From: Lumbricus rubellus
Lineage: Eukaryota; Annelida; Clitellata; Crassiclitellata; Lumbricidae
Length of the DNA: 64,000 nucleotides
Direction: 5' to 3'
NCBI GenBank assembly: GCA_945859605.1
Contig: OX243814.1
Span: 28,239,663-28,303,662, forward strand
Position 1 is the stretch's first letter, and every line of letters starts with the position of its first letter. The translations under genes were made by a program, and so were the position numbers. Of the stretch, positions 34,685 through 43,374 are shown in pieces. The notes under the pieces are model-generated. The model did no database searches. It worked only from the letters and a program-made list of their open reading frames with translations, and was not told the origin of the DNA.

Positions 34685-35458
34685 ATGGAAACCATTCTTG
34701 ACGAGATTTTATCTAATACTCAAACGATTGCACGCAACACAGAAGCTAAAGAATCCTTTTGCATTTTGTTGAGCGAAAGGAACACACGAATTCGAACGAA
34801 ATTTAATCCACTAATCGAACTGGACAAAAGTAAAAAATATGAAATGGCCCTTGTTAATCTTGAAACGTACTACAGTTTTCCCAATATATACGAAACAAAT
34901 AATAAATTCGTATATTCGTCAGATAACGGTGTAACGTGGGAAGATTTTGACATTCCAACCGGTTGCTACGAAATCGATGACTTGAACGATTACATACAGA
35001 GAATTTTAAAGGAAGAAGGTCATGGTCAATGTATAAAGTTGCGACCAAATAACAACACGTTAAAGGCGGTTTTGGAAATTGATGAGAACTATAAAGTTGA
35101 TTTTACAGTAGAAAATTCAATTAGCACCGTTCTAGGATTTCAGCGTCGTGTATACTCCGAAGGATATAACGAATCCGAGCACATAGTCGATATAAACAGC
35201 GTGAATAGTTTACGAGTTACGAGTGATATAATAGGATCATCGTATGCTAACGGAACTACGGAGAACATAATTTATTCTTTCTTTCCATCGGTCGGGCCTG
35301 GTTACAAGATAATCGAATCTCCTCACAATCTCGTATATCTTCCAATAACGCTATACTCTATTTCATCGATGGAAACAAAACTAATAGACCAAAATGGAAA
35401 ACTAATTAATTTAAGAGGTGAGGAATTGTCGATACGATTTCACATAAGAGAGGTTTAA
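34685..35458 (+). CDS. Candidate minor capsid (penton-like) protein
   Basis: 257 residues, no catalytic motif. Contains KKYEMALVNLETYYSFPNI, a VLGFQ segment and the terminal LINLRGEELSIRFHIREV, blocks I recall from proteins next to the ATPase in many metazoan Polintons. Size, beta-rich composition and position fit a single jelly-roll penton homologue, but this assignment is inference. Start context is TCTAAAATG. Confidence 0.65.
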   Translation: METILDEILSNTQTIARNTEAKESFCILLSERNTRIRTKFNPLIELDKSKKYEMALVNLETYYSFPNIYETNNKFVYSSDNGVTWEDFDIPTGCYEIDDLNDYIQRILKEEGHGQCIKLRPNNNTLKAVLEIDENYKVDFTVENSISTVLGFQRRVYSEGYNESEHIVDINSVNSLRVTSDIIGSSYANGTTENIIYSFFPSVGPGYKIIESPHNLVYLPITLYSISSMETKLIDQNGKLINLRGEELSIRFHIREV

Positions 35459-35482
35459 TTTAAAGTTTATATTTAATATAAG

Positions 35483-36133
35483 ATGAGCGCTTACGCTAAG
35501 GTTAAAGTTAATATTTCCGAAGGGCAAAAAGAGAAGATTAAGCGAGCTGTTCAAGTAGGAACTGGAGTGAGTATAAGACTTTCTCATGGAGACATAACTG
35601 GTGAGCATGTATTAGCTCTAAACCAGAGGCAAATTAACAAGTTAACTAAAGCGTATCAGAATGGAACTGGTTTGACAATTAAAATGGGTAAAAAGCAATT
35701 AGAAGACAATGCGAGAGTCGAAGGCGGATTTATTGGCGCTATTCTACCGTTCTTAGCAACAGCCGGAAAGTTTCTTCTGTCTAGTGTTCTTCCGAGTTTA
35801 GCCACAGGAGCCTTAACAGGATTGGGTTCTGCAGCTGGTTCCAAAATTGTCGATAAAATTAGTGGATCTTCGATCTCACACCCGATAAGTGGATCTTCGA
35901 TCTCACACCCGATAAGTGGATCTGGCGTGCTGTACGTTAAGAAAGGAGGAATATGCTGTAAGATAGTGCCTGCTGGGGAAGGTCTTTTTCTATCTCCGTC
36001 GAAAAAGGGTATTTCGATATCGGGTTCCGGTCTGTTTATGAAAAGAGGAGCAGGATATATCAGCGGTGAAGGTCTTATCTTGGGACCCAATTCACCAATT
36101 AAAAATATTCCTATTCTTGGAATGTTACTTTAA
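35483..36133 (+). CDS. Glycine-rich pX/core-like virion protein with membrane segment
   Basis: 216 residues. A basic N-terminal part (KVKVNISEGQKEKIKRA) is followed by a strongly hydrophobic stretch (FIGAILPFLATAGKFLLSSV; about residues 88-120). Next comes a direct repeat of ISGSSISHP, then a glycine-rich tail with repeated SGSGL/GEGL motifs. Adintovirus studies describe similar proteins beside the capsid genes as adenovirus pX or pVI-like. A membrane-active or DNA-condensing virion role is inferred. Confidence 0.55.
   Translation: MSAYAKVKVNISEGQKEKIKRAVQVGTGVSIRLSHGDITGEHVLALNQRQINKLTKAYQNGTGLTIKMGKKQLEDNARVEGGFIGAILPFLATAGKFLLSSVLPSLATGALTGLGSAAGSKIVDKISGSSISHPISGSSISHPISGSGVLYVKKGGICCKIVPAGEGLFLSPSKKGISISGSGLFMKRGAGYISGEGLILGPNSPIKNIPILGMLL
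35860..35914 (+). repeat. 27-bp direct repeat inside the pX-like gene
   Basis: AGTGGATCTTCGATCTCACA... occurs twice in tandem, in frame, giving two copies of SGSSISHPI. It looks like a recent duplication in the linker between the hydrophobic and glycine-rich parts. Confidence 0.85.
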
Positions 36134-36149
36134 AAAACCACTTATATAA

Positions 36150-36536
36150 ATGTCTGGATACGGTCACCCAATACACAAATTTATCACCAAACGGAAGCCT
36201 CGTGTGAGTCCGATAATTTGGATGCCTAAAGTGGTCACTCACGCTCCTGCAAGACAACGAGCAGGCGACAGATATGAGATTTTTGCTCAGCAAGCGATAA
36301 CGATTGAACCAAAGACAAATATTACAGTAGAAGTAGGCCTTGGAGTCCGAATGACCAGTGGAATGTGTCTAGTCTCTCTTAGACAGAAGTTGAAACAACT
36401 CAGACTGAGCCTTCAAGATGGTACTGTCCTAGAGGACGCAGAGGATATAATAATTACAATACAAAACAACTCCGATTCACCAGTTACTATAAACGAAAAA
36501 GACTCCATATGTTATGTTAATTACTACGATGCATAA
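36150..36536 (+). CDS. dUTPase-fold protein lacking catalytic motifs
   Basis: 128 residues. After a basic leader, AGDRYEIFAQQAITIEPKTN, TVEVGLGVRMTSG and ITIQNNSDSPVTINEKDSI follow the strand order of trimeric dUTPases. These correspond to motif 1 'AGYDL', the 'TGL' strand, and 'N.s...f.i..GdrIaQ'. The catalytic Asp of motif 3 and the Ser-Gly motif 2 (PRSG) are replaced (SLRQK). Probably a repurposed trimeric structural protein. This is a fold-level inference only. Confidence 0.5.
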   Translation: MSGYGHPIHKFITKRKPRVSPIIWMPKVVTHAPARQRAGDRYEIFAQQAITIEPKTNITVEVGLGVRMTSGMCLVSLRQKLKQLRLSLQDGTVLEDAEDIIITIQNNSDSPVTINEKDSICYVNYYDA

Positions 36537-36540
36537 CGTG

Positions 36541-36599
36541 TACGTTTTACGTTACGTTTTACGTTTACGTTTTACGTTACGTTTTACGTTACGTTTTAA
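36541..36599. repeat. TTTTACGTTACG tandem array
   Basis: About ten ACGTT/ACGTTTT units between two genes, each carrying the palindrome ACGT. It lies immediately upstream of the 299-codon gene and could be a binding-site array or a short minisatellite. Confidence 0.8.
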
Positions 36600-36614
36600 A
36601 CATTATAATAAAAA

Positions 36615-37514
36615 ATGTCACTACTGAAAATTAGCGATCCTGCAAAAAGAGATTTTATTATCGAAGAGTTTTTAAAAACGAAAAAAAATATTAAACAAAA
36701 CTTTCTCTCAGAGAGAATAGATGATCTTGGACTTCAACGAGAATTAACGAAAATCTACAAACCAATAGTCGACTCTCAATCAGCAATTTCGAAAGAACAA
36801 AACGCTTTGCTGTCGACAATAAAAGATAATTCTGCAGCAACATCACTCGCTCTAAAATCACTTCCAGATTCGTTGAAAACTATTCAATTTCCCCAGTATC
36901 CGTCTATAGAGGCGTACGATGACGATGACCCAGTAGAAGACATTAGAAGGTTAGAATTAGGAAATATTGCAGTTGAATACCTTAAAAAATATGCTTCTGA
37001 TAAAAGACTTGTGGATACAACATTCGGATTAAGATCAAGAGATGGAAAATTCTACATCGGTGACAGCGAAGCCTCAATCCAAGGAAATGATATTACAGTT
37101 GGAACCACAACTTATCAAGGAACTCCAGGATTATGGGAATTGTTAACGTTAGCTAGTCCAAACAGTTCAATTTATGATAATCGTGATCTCGAAGAATACG
37201 CCGAGATTCTAATTAAAACGAATGCCATGAGTCAGCCAAATAAACCAAACAAACCTAAATCGTCTAGAAGTGTAAAATATGCAAAGATAATAAAACCCAT
37301 ATGGGACGATTACATGAAGTTAAGAGGTAAAACAGGAAGCGGAATAATTACCATTCCTTCAGATCCTAACGAATTAGTAAAACAATTAGAGTTGCGAATA
37401 TATAGCTACAAAGCGGGAAATACAGGAGTAAGAAATGAAATTGTAGGTATGACGGATGAGTTACTGAGACAGGGAGTGATATCCAAAGATGAATATAAAA
37501 AATTGATGATCTAA
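36615..37514 (+). CDS. Conserved Polinton protein of unknown function
   Basis: 299 residues. The N-terminal third is charged and coiled-coil-like (KTKKNIKQNFLSERI... SKEQNALLSTIKD). The middle reads TTFGLRSRDGKFYIGDS, then TYQGTPGLWELLTLASPN and EEYAEILIKTNA, then a lysine-rich linker. The blocks recall a protein widespread in metazoan Polintons (possibly the Pfam DUF8207 type, from memory). The C-terminus ends VISKDEYKKLMI. No enzymatic motif. A virion or assembly role is possible. Confidence 0.6.
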   Translation: MSLLKISDPAKRDFIIEEFLKTKKNIKQNFLSERIDDLGLQRELTKIYKPIVDSQSAISKEQNALLSTIKDNSAATSLALKSLPDSLKTIQFPQYPSIEAYDDDDPVEDIRRLELGNIAVEYLKKYASDKRLVDTTFGLRSRDGKFYIGDSEASIQGNDITVGTTTYQGTPGLWELLTLASPNSSIYDNRDLEEYAEILIKTNAMSQPNKPNKPKSSRSVKYAKIIKPIWDDYMKLRGKTGSGIITIPSDPNELVKQLELRIYSYKAGNTGVRNEIVGMTDELLRQGVISKDEYKKLMI

Positions 37515-37536
37515 TTTAAAAATTGATGATATAGAA

Positions 37537-37893
37537 ATGCTGGTCGTTGCGAGAAGAAGTTATAAAAAAGTACACGTTGTCGGTGGAGCAGGAATATTCG
37601 ATTCCATTGCAGGATTTCTCAAGAGACTACTAACTTCGAATGCAGCCAAACAAATTGCGAGCACAGCTGTCAAAGAGATTGGGAGTGTTGCTAAGGATAA
37701 GGCTATCGACGTTGGAAAACGATTACTCAATAAGATACTCCCTAAAGCTCCCGTTCAGCAGCCGATAACTCAGGAAACTAAAGTCATTCTAGCTAGATTA
37801 CTAGGATCGAATCCAGAAATGACGGGAGGAGCTATTAGAATTCAAGATCTCGTAAAACGCTTAAACGGAGGTGGTTTGAAAATGGCAGTTTAA
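37537..37893 (+). CDS. Small amphipathic basic protein (pVI/pX-like?)
   Basis: 118 residues. Contains GGAGIFDSIAGFLKRLL and a lysine/alanine-rich helix (AAKQIASTAVKEIG ... GKRLLNKIL), ending GGGLKMAV. The amphipathic, membrane-lytic-like character resembles adenovirus pVI/pX cement or core proteins, and it lies directly before the capsid gene, as pVI precedes hexon. The TATAGAAATG start context deviates from its neighbours. Function is inferred. Confidence 0.5.
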   Translation: MLVVARRSYKKVHVVGGAGIFDSIAGFLKRLLTSNAAKQIASTAVKEIGSVAKDKAIDVGKRLLNKILPKAPVQQPITQETKVILARLLGSNPEMTGGAIRIQDLVKRLNGGGLKMAV

Positions 37894-37970
37894 ATTTATT
37901 TTGCTTAAGTTTATTTTCTTATTTAGGTGTAAAAATTTATTTTCTTATTTAAAAATATATGTATAATAAA

Positions 37971-38912
37971 ATGCAATCCGATATTCTAAGATTCACAGAG
38001 CAACCATTGATCGATGAAGGTATCGAGCGATACGAATGGCACGAGTACGAACCTGTAGCGAGAACTAACCTTAACAGTTCTGGGGAAATTAGAATAAATA
38101 TTGAATTACAAGACTTATACAGTCACCCAGCAGAGTCATATCTACAATTCGAAGGAAGACTAATTAAAGCCGATGACACCGCATACGTTAATGCCGATTT
38201 AGTCGCTCTTACGAATAATGGACTTATGTATCTATTCAGTCAAATATCCTATCAGTTATCTAATCAAGAAATCGAAACGCTATTTCATCCGGGTCAAGCT
38301 ACAACGATGCTCGGTTTACTTACGTATCCAAACGATTTTCAGCTGACTCAAGGCTTAAATCAGCTGTGGTATAAAGACACTGGAGCGACTGCTGTTATTG
38401 CGGACAACCCCGGATTTGCCACTAGACAAAGCTTTCTCATTCGCAAACCAAACACTAAAGGAATGTTCAGCTTTATTGTTCCGTTGAAGCATATTTTCGG
38501 GTTTTGCGATGATTACGACAAGATTATTTATGGCTTCAAACAGACGCTGACTTTAGTTCGTAAAGCGGACGATGATGCCATATTCCGAGATAACGCTGCG
38601 GCTGCTGGAAAAGTTGCGATAAACAAAATTTCATGGTTTATTCCACACGTTATTCCTTCCGATATGGAACGAATGCAGTTGTATAAGACGATTGAATCGA
38701 AATTAACGTTGCCAGTTGCGTACAGAGCTCGTCAATGCGACACGATAACAGTTCCTCAGTCGACAAGTTTCAGTTGGAGATTAAGCGTTAAAACTTCACC
38801 GGAGAAACCTAGATATATCATCGTTGGATTTCAGACGGACCGTAGCGGTAATCAGGAAAGTAATCCGTCGCTATTTAATCACTGCGACCTTAAGAACATA
38901 TACGGTATGTGA
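37971..38912 (+). CDS. Major capsid protein, N-terminal three quarters
   Basis: Double jelly-roll hexon-like capsid protein. Starting at ATG 37,971 (context ATAATAAAATG; an ATG at 37,959 is also in frame) it encodes 313 residues. These include LSNQEIETLFHPGQATTM, KGMFSFIVPLKHIFGF, YGFKQTLTLVRK and ISWFIPHVIPSDME, blocks typical of Polinton/adintovirus major capsid proteins. The frame stops at TGA (38,910-38,912). The expected C-terminal part continues in the -1 frame, so the gene is split here. Confidence 0.88.
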   Translation: MQSDILRFTEQPLIDEGIERYEWHEYEPVARTNLNSSGEIRINIELQDLYSHPAESYLQFEGRLIKADDTAYVNADLVALTNNGLMYLFSQISYQLSNQEIETLFHPGQATTMLGLLTYPNDFQLTQGLNQLWYKDTGATAVIADNPGFATRQSFLIRKPNTKGMFSFIVPLKHIFGFCDDYDKIIYGFKQTLTLVRKADDDAIFRDNAAAAGKVAINKISWFIPHVIPSDMERMQLYKTIESKLTLPVAYRARQCDTITVPQSTSFSWRLSVKTSPEKPRYIIVGFQTDRSGNQESNPSLFNHCDLKNIYGM

Positions 38913-39274
38913 TGATGAATCAAGAAAGATATCCAGCTGTCGACCATAACCTGTCGTTTCCTAATCAACAATTCTCCAGAGCGTACAGAGACGCGTCCTC
39001 CTTTAGTCAAAAATTCTATGGTATGGATAAGTTGATTACGCAAGGAAATATAACACCTGTTGATTATAAAGAATTATATCCGTTGTTCGTGTTCGATGTA
39101 AGCAAACAATCCGAGCGTTTGAAATCGTCAGTCGTTGATATACAAATTAAGGCTCTTTTCAATGCAGCAGTACCAGCCGACACCGAAGCGTACGCAGTCG
39201 TAATTTCAGATAGGTTGCTGCAGTTCCAATCGGATGGGCAGAAAATGAGTGTAGTGTATGGAAAATTGATTTAA
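38912..39274 (+). CDS. Major capsid protein, C-terminal part in -1 frame
   Basis: 120 residues (ATG 38,912, overlapping the preceding TGA) with YPAVDHNLSF, PLFVFDVSKQSERLKSSVVD and AVPADTEAYAVVISDR. These correspond to the last strands of the second jelly roll. No known slippery heptamer lies at the junction. Either a one-base deletion has inactivated the gene, or translation couples through the overlapping TGATG. Confidence 0.8.
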   Translation: MMNQERYPAVDHNLSFPNQQFSRAYRDASSFSQKFYGMDKLITQGNITPVDYKELYPLFVFDVSKQSERLKSSVVDIQIKALFNAAVPADTEAYAVVISDRLLQFQSDGQKMSVVYGKLI

Positions 39275-39290
39275 AGAATACTTATATATT

Positions 39291-39620
39291 ATGAAGCTAC
39301 CAGAGCTTAGAATGTTGGCCAAGCATAACAATGTTACAGGCACTTCACATCTCAACAAACCTCAAATGATAGCTGTATTGATTGAAAAGAATATTCTTCC
39401 GACGGACTACAAGTCTGTGTCATATCGACATGACACGCTGGGTAGTATCAGGAAACAACCGAGAAGAGTAGATATTATAGATCGAGAGACTGGCGTTGTT
39501 ACCTCGTATCCATCGATGTATAAAGCTGCTAAGGCGTATGGTCAGAGTGCTGGCATAATAGCTTATCATAACGGAAATGTCTGGAGAGATAGATACGAAA
39601 TTAAAGTGTATGAGAGATAG
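39291..39620 (+). CDS. SAP plus NUMOD1-like DNA-binding protein
   Basis: 109 residues. The N-terminus reads LPELRMLAKHNNVTGTSHLN and KPQMIAVLIEK, a SAP-type helix-extended-helix. The C-terminus reads VDIIDRETGVVTSYPSMYKA and AKAYGQSAGIIAYH, similar to NUMOD1 modules of homing endonucleases, here without a nuclease. It is probably a sequence- or structure-specific DNA binder for packaging, replication or transcription. Start context is TATATATTATG. Confidence 0.6.
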   Translation: MKLPELRMLAKHNNVTGTSHLNKPQMIAVLIEKNILPTDYKSVSYRHDTLGSIRKQPRRVDIIDRETGVVTSYPSMYKAAKAYGQSAGIIAYHNGNVWRDRYEIKVYER

Positions 39621-39683
39621 ATACATGTATGAAATTGAAGTGTTCGAATATGGATATTAATATTTTTGCGTGGTAAAAATAAA

Positions 39684-42600
39684 ATGGATTTAAAGAAAAG
39701 TAGTTTAAGAAACATGAACCATGTTGAACACTTGCTCGACTCGCCAGTTCCTGACATTAAGATTCCTACGCTTACACCCACACCTGGTAAATACAAACCA
39801 GTAGCGCCTAAGAGAAAATACAAAAATAGGGTTAGATCCAAATTAAATGATTTTGCGGATTGGTTACTTAGTTATGTGCCCGAACAAGACAATAAAGTCG
39901 TTAACGAAAAACTAGAATCGTTGAAGTCAACTGTTTCCAGGATATTCGATAAAATTAAAATTCGGGAAACAGCGTCAGCTATTAAAGGATTCACCAAGCA
40001 GTATAGAATAGATGGAATTAATGGAATGGATGTCTTGTCGTTTCTTGATTTCGTCAGACCGCAGGTAGTAAATCTGTTGTCGAACAATCGCCAGACAAAG
40101 ACTAATTTAGTTCTTACTTGTACTATGGAACGAGTAGATATGAAATCTGGAATAGTGACTTCAGAGGATATACCATTCGTTTCCAGGGCAGAAGTTATTT
40201 TAGAAGCAACCGACTTGAATGAAATATACAGCAGAAAGAAGGATAAAATCATGGAGTCTATTGCTAGTTTTCAGATGCAAGGAAGTAATTGGAGATTTAA
40301 AGCTGTTGTAAAATTAGATATAAATATGGTAAAATATACACCCTTAAGAGGTAGTTCTTACATTCCTCTACCCAGCTTCTTAGCTAATAAAAAGGCAATC
40401 ATCAACATGAAAAACCACGACGAAGAATGTTTCAAATGGTGTATCACTAGAGCTTTGAATCCGGTGGATGACCATCCGGAAAAAATAACGAAAGCTTTGA
40501 CAGAACAATCGAAAAAACTTAATTGGAGTGGTATTGAGTTTCCGGTAGCGACTGATGCTAATGTGATAGGTAAATTTGAGAGAAATAATAATATTAGTGT
40601 TAATATATTTGGTTACGAAAAACATGTCTATCCGCTTTATCTGTCTAACTGTGAAAGCGATATTTATGTAGATCTATTGCTTATTTCCAACGGAGAACGG
40701 AAACATTATTGCTGGATAAAGAATTTTAACCGATTGATGACGTTCCGAACAGCAAATTCGCATTATTCAGCGCACTATTGTAAAAGGTGTATGAATGGTT
40801 TCACAACGACAGAAGCGCTTAACAACCATAATGAGTACTGCAAACACCATAACGCACAAAAAATAGAAATGCCAGAAAAAGGAACTATGTTAAGTTTTAA
40901 AAATTATAACAATTCTATGAGGGTTCCGTTTATAGTCTACGCAGATTTTGAGTCTTTTGTAAAACCGATCGATACATGCCAACCAAATCCAGAGTTGTCG
41001 TACACTAATAAATATCAAAAGCATACTCCTAGCTCCTTTTGTTACCACATAAAATGTTTCGACGATAGTGTATATTCTCAAGATCCTGTGACGTTTACGG
41101 CTGAAAGCGAAGATGATGATGTTGGTCAAATATTTGTAGATAAACTAGAAGAGAATATAAAACAAATATATAATCAATTTAAATTCCCTAAGAAGATGAT
41201 ATTTACAGAAGAGGACAAGAAGTGTTTTGATGGAGCTACTATATGCCATATCTGTGAAAAACCGTTGGGCGAAGACCGAGTGAGAGATCACTGTCATCTT
41301 AGCGGTAAATTTAGAGGGACTGCTCATAACATTTGTAATGTAAACTATAAAGTCCCCAAGTTTTTCCCTGTAGTGTTTCATAATCTTTCCGGGTACGATT
41401 GTCATCTGTTCATTAAGAAACTGAGAGGTAATAATGGAGAGAAAATTAATTGCATACCTAATAACGAGGAAAAGTATATATCTTTTAGCAGAGAGGTCGT
41501 TGTTGATAAGTTTGTAAATAAAGAGGGAAAAGAGATTACCGTCAAGCGCGAATTGCGCTTTATCGACAGTTTTAAATTTATGGCTTCTAGTCTTGATGCT
41601 TTATCGAGGAACCTAAGCAAAGACCAGTGTAAAAATATTGGGAAACGATATACTGGAAAGAAGCTCGATCTTTTGCTGAGAAAAGGCATATATCCTTATG
41701 ACTACGTCGATTCATTTACTACCTTTAATGAAACCGAACTACCACCAAAATCCGCATTCTATTCTAAGCTAAATGATTCGAATATTAGCGATGAAGACTA
41801 CGAGCATGCAAAAACGGTATGGAAGGAATTTGGATGCAAAACATTCAGAGAATATCACGATTTATACAACGTTTCGGATGTTCTGTTACTTGCCGATGTT
41901 TTCGAAAACTTTAGAGATGTGTGTATGAAGAACTATACGCTTGACCCTGCATGGTATTTTACATCTCCTGGTTTAGCCTGGGATGCCGCTTTAAAATTGA
42001 CAGGCGTGAAATTGGAGTTATTGAATGATTATGATATGATTCTGATGCTTAGGCAAGGGATGAGAGGAGGAGTGAGCACAATATCAAATCGTTACGGGAA
42101 AGCGAATAATAAATATATGAGCGATTTCAATAGTAACGAAAATTCTACATTTATTACTTACCTGGATGCGAATAATCTATATGGATGGGCTATGATCAAA
42201 AATTTACCTACTCACGGGTTCAAATGGATGAACGAAGATGAATTAAATAATTGGAGAAGTATTCCATGCATATTGGAAGTTGATTTGGAATATCCTAAAG
42301 AGTTACACGACCTGCATAACGATTTTCCGTTAGCCCCCGAAAGCATTGAGATTAACAAAGTCAAAAAGTTAATTCCAAACTTAAACCATAAAAAGAAGTA
42401 TGTGCTGCATTACGATAATCTGAAGCTGTATGAGAGCTTGGGTTTGAAAATAACAAAAGTGCATAGAGGTGTACTATTCGAAGAAAGTGATTGGTTGAAA
42501 AAGTATATCGATTTAAATACAGCTCTTAGAACGAAAGCTACTAATGACTTTGAGAAAGACTTTTTCAAGTTAATGAATAACAGTGTCTTTGGAAAAACTT

Positions 42601-43358
42601 GTGAGAACATTGAAAATCGTGTTGATGTAGAGTTAGTGTGTCAAGAGGAGAGGGCTATTGAACTAGCCGCTAAACCTAATTATGAGAGATGTACTATTTT
42701 CGATGAAAATCTAATAGCCGTTCACATGAAAAAAACTAAATTGTACTATAATAAACCTATATATCTTGGCATGTGTATATTAGACTTGAGCAAAACGTTG
42801 ATGTATGAATTTCATTACAATTACATCAAGGATAAATACGGAAATAGAGCTAAATTATTATTTACCGATACAGATTCTTTGACATACGAAATTAAAACTG
42901 AAGACTTTTACTCAGATATCGCAGGCGATATTAAGACTCGATTCGACACGAGTGAATACCCGAGAGATCATCCATCTGGTATTGAGGTTGGAGTAAATAA
43001 AAAAGTTATTGGAATGTTCAAGGATGAAGCTAGTGGGAAACAGATAAAAGAATTTATTGGACTCAGAGCAAAGTTGTATTCTTATAAGATGGCTGCTGGA
43101 GATGAGCACAAGAAATGTAAAGGTATTAAGAAGAATGTTGTCCAGAAAACTATTACTCACGAAGATTATAAAGACTGCTTATTTACTAAAAAAGAACAAC
43201 AACGAACGATGAATGTTATTAGATCTTATCATCACGATATTTATACAGAAGAAATTAATAAAGTTGCATTATCTGCAGATGACGATAAACGGGTAATAAT
43301 GGAGGATGGAATTCATACTTTGGCATATGGTCACTACTCGTTGAAAATTTTTAATTAA
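39684..43358 (+). CDS. Protein-primed family B DNA polymerase
   Basis: 1,224 residues from ATG 39,684 (ATAAAATG). Exonuclease motifs: YADFES (Asp421), FHNLSGYD (Asp572), YNVSD (Asp732). Polymerase motifs: A, LDANNLYG (Asp828); B, NNSVFGK (Gly970); C, TDTDS (Asp1062). All catalytic residues are present and the frame is open throughout. An N-terminal extension holds a C2H2-like zinc motif (CKRCMNGFTTTEALNNH). Between exonuclease I and II is an endonuclease VII/HNH-like cluster (ICHICEKP...VRDHCHLSGKFRGTA). It is expected to copy the linear genome from a terminal protein primer. The primer protein itself was not identified. Confidence 0.96.
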   Translation: MDLKKSSLRNMNHVEHLLDSPVPDIKIPTLTPTPGKYKPVAPKRKYKNRVRSKLNDFADWLLSYVPEQDNKVVNEKLESLKSTVSRIFDKIKIRETASAIKGFTKQYRIDGINGMDVLSFLDFVRPQVVNLLSNNRQTKTNLVLTCTMERVDMKSGIVTSEDIPFVSRAEVILEATDLNEIYSRKKDKIMESIASFQMQGSNWRFKAVVKLDINMVKYTPLRGSSYIPLPSFLANKKAIINMKNHDEECFKWCITRALNPVDDHPEKITKALTEQSKKLNWSGIEFPVATDANVIGKFERNNNISVNIFGYEKHVYPLYLSNCESDIYVDLLLISNGERKHYCWIKNFNRLMTFRTANSHYSAHYCKRCMNGFTTTEALNNHNEYCKHHNAQKIEMPEKGTMLSFKNYNNSMRVPFIVYADFESFVKPIDTCQPNPELSYTNKYQKHTPSSFCYHIKCFDDSVYSQDPVTFTAESEDDDVGQIFVDKLEENIKQIYNQFKFPKKMIFTEEDKKCFDGATICHICEKPLGEDRVRDHCHLSGKFRGTAHNICNVNYKVPKFFPVVFHNLSGYDCHLFIKKLRGNNGEKINCIPNNEEKYISFSREVVVDKFVNKEGKEITVKRELRFIDSFKFMASSLDALSRNLSKDQCKNIGKRYTGKKLDLLLRKGIYPYDYVDSFTTFNETELPPKSAFYSKLNDSNISDEDYEHAKTVWKEFGCKTFREYHDLYNVSDVLLLADVFENFRDVCMKNYTLDPAWYFTSPGLAWDAALKLTGVKLELLNDYDMILMLRQGMRGGVSTISNRYGKANNKYMSDFNSNENSTFITYLDANNLYGWAMIKNLPTHGFKWMNEDELNNWRSIPCILEVDLEYPKELHDLHNDFPLAPESIEINKVKKLIPNLNHKKKYVLHYDNLKLYESLGLKITKVHRGVLFEESDWLKKYIDLNTALRTKATNDFEKDFFKLMNNSVFGKTCENIENRVDVELVCQEERAIELAAKPNYERCTIFDENLIAVHMKKTKLYYNKPIYLGMCILDLSKTLMYEFHYNYIKDKYGNRAKLLFTDTDSLTYEIKTEDFYSDIAGDIKTRFDTSEYPRDHPSGIEVGVNKKVIGMFKDEASGKQIKEFIGLRAKLYSYKMAAGDEHKKCKGIKKNVVQKTITHEDYKDCLFTKKEQQRTMNVIRSYHHDIYTEEINKVALSADDDKRVIMEDGIHTLAYGHYSLKIFN

Positions 43359-43374
43359 TGTTTATATTAAATAA

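Noticed and set aside
35656..36090. Minus-strand gene opposite the pX-like ORF
   Set aside because: The 144-codon frame is antisense to a better-supported gene and shows no domain. It is a shadow frame.
36541..36599. Telomeric repeat array
   Set aside because: The unit TTTTACGTTACG is not a known telomere repeat and the array is internal.
37959..37970. Capsid start at the first ATG
   Set aside because: The ATG at 37,971 matches the element-wide ATAAAATG context and gives the conserved-looking N-terminus. The earlier ATG remains possible.
39666..39683. Upstream start for PolB
   Set aside because: The frame extends to a TTG, but the first ATG at 39,684 has the same AAAATG context as its neighbours.
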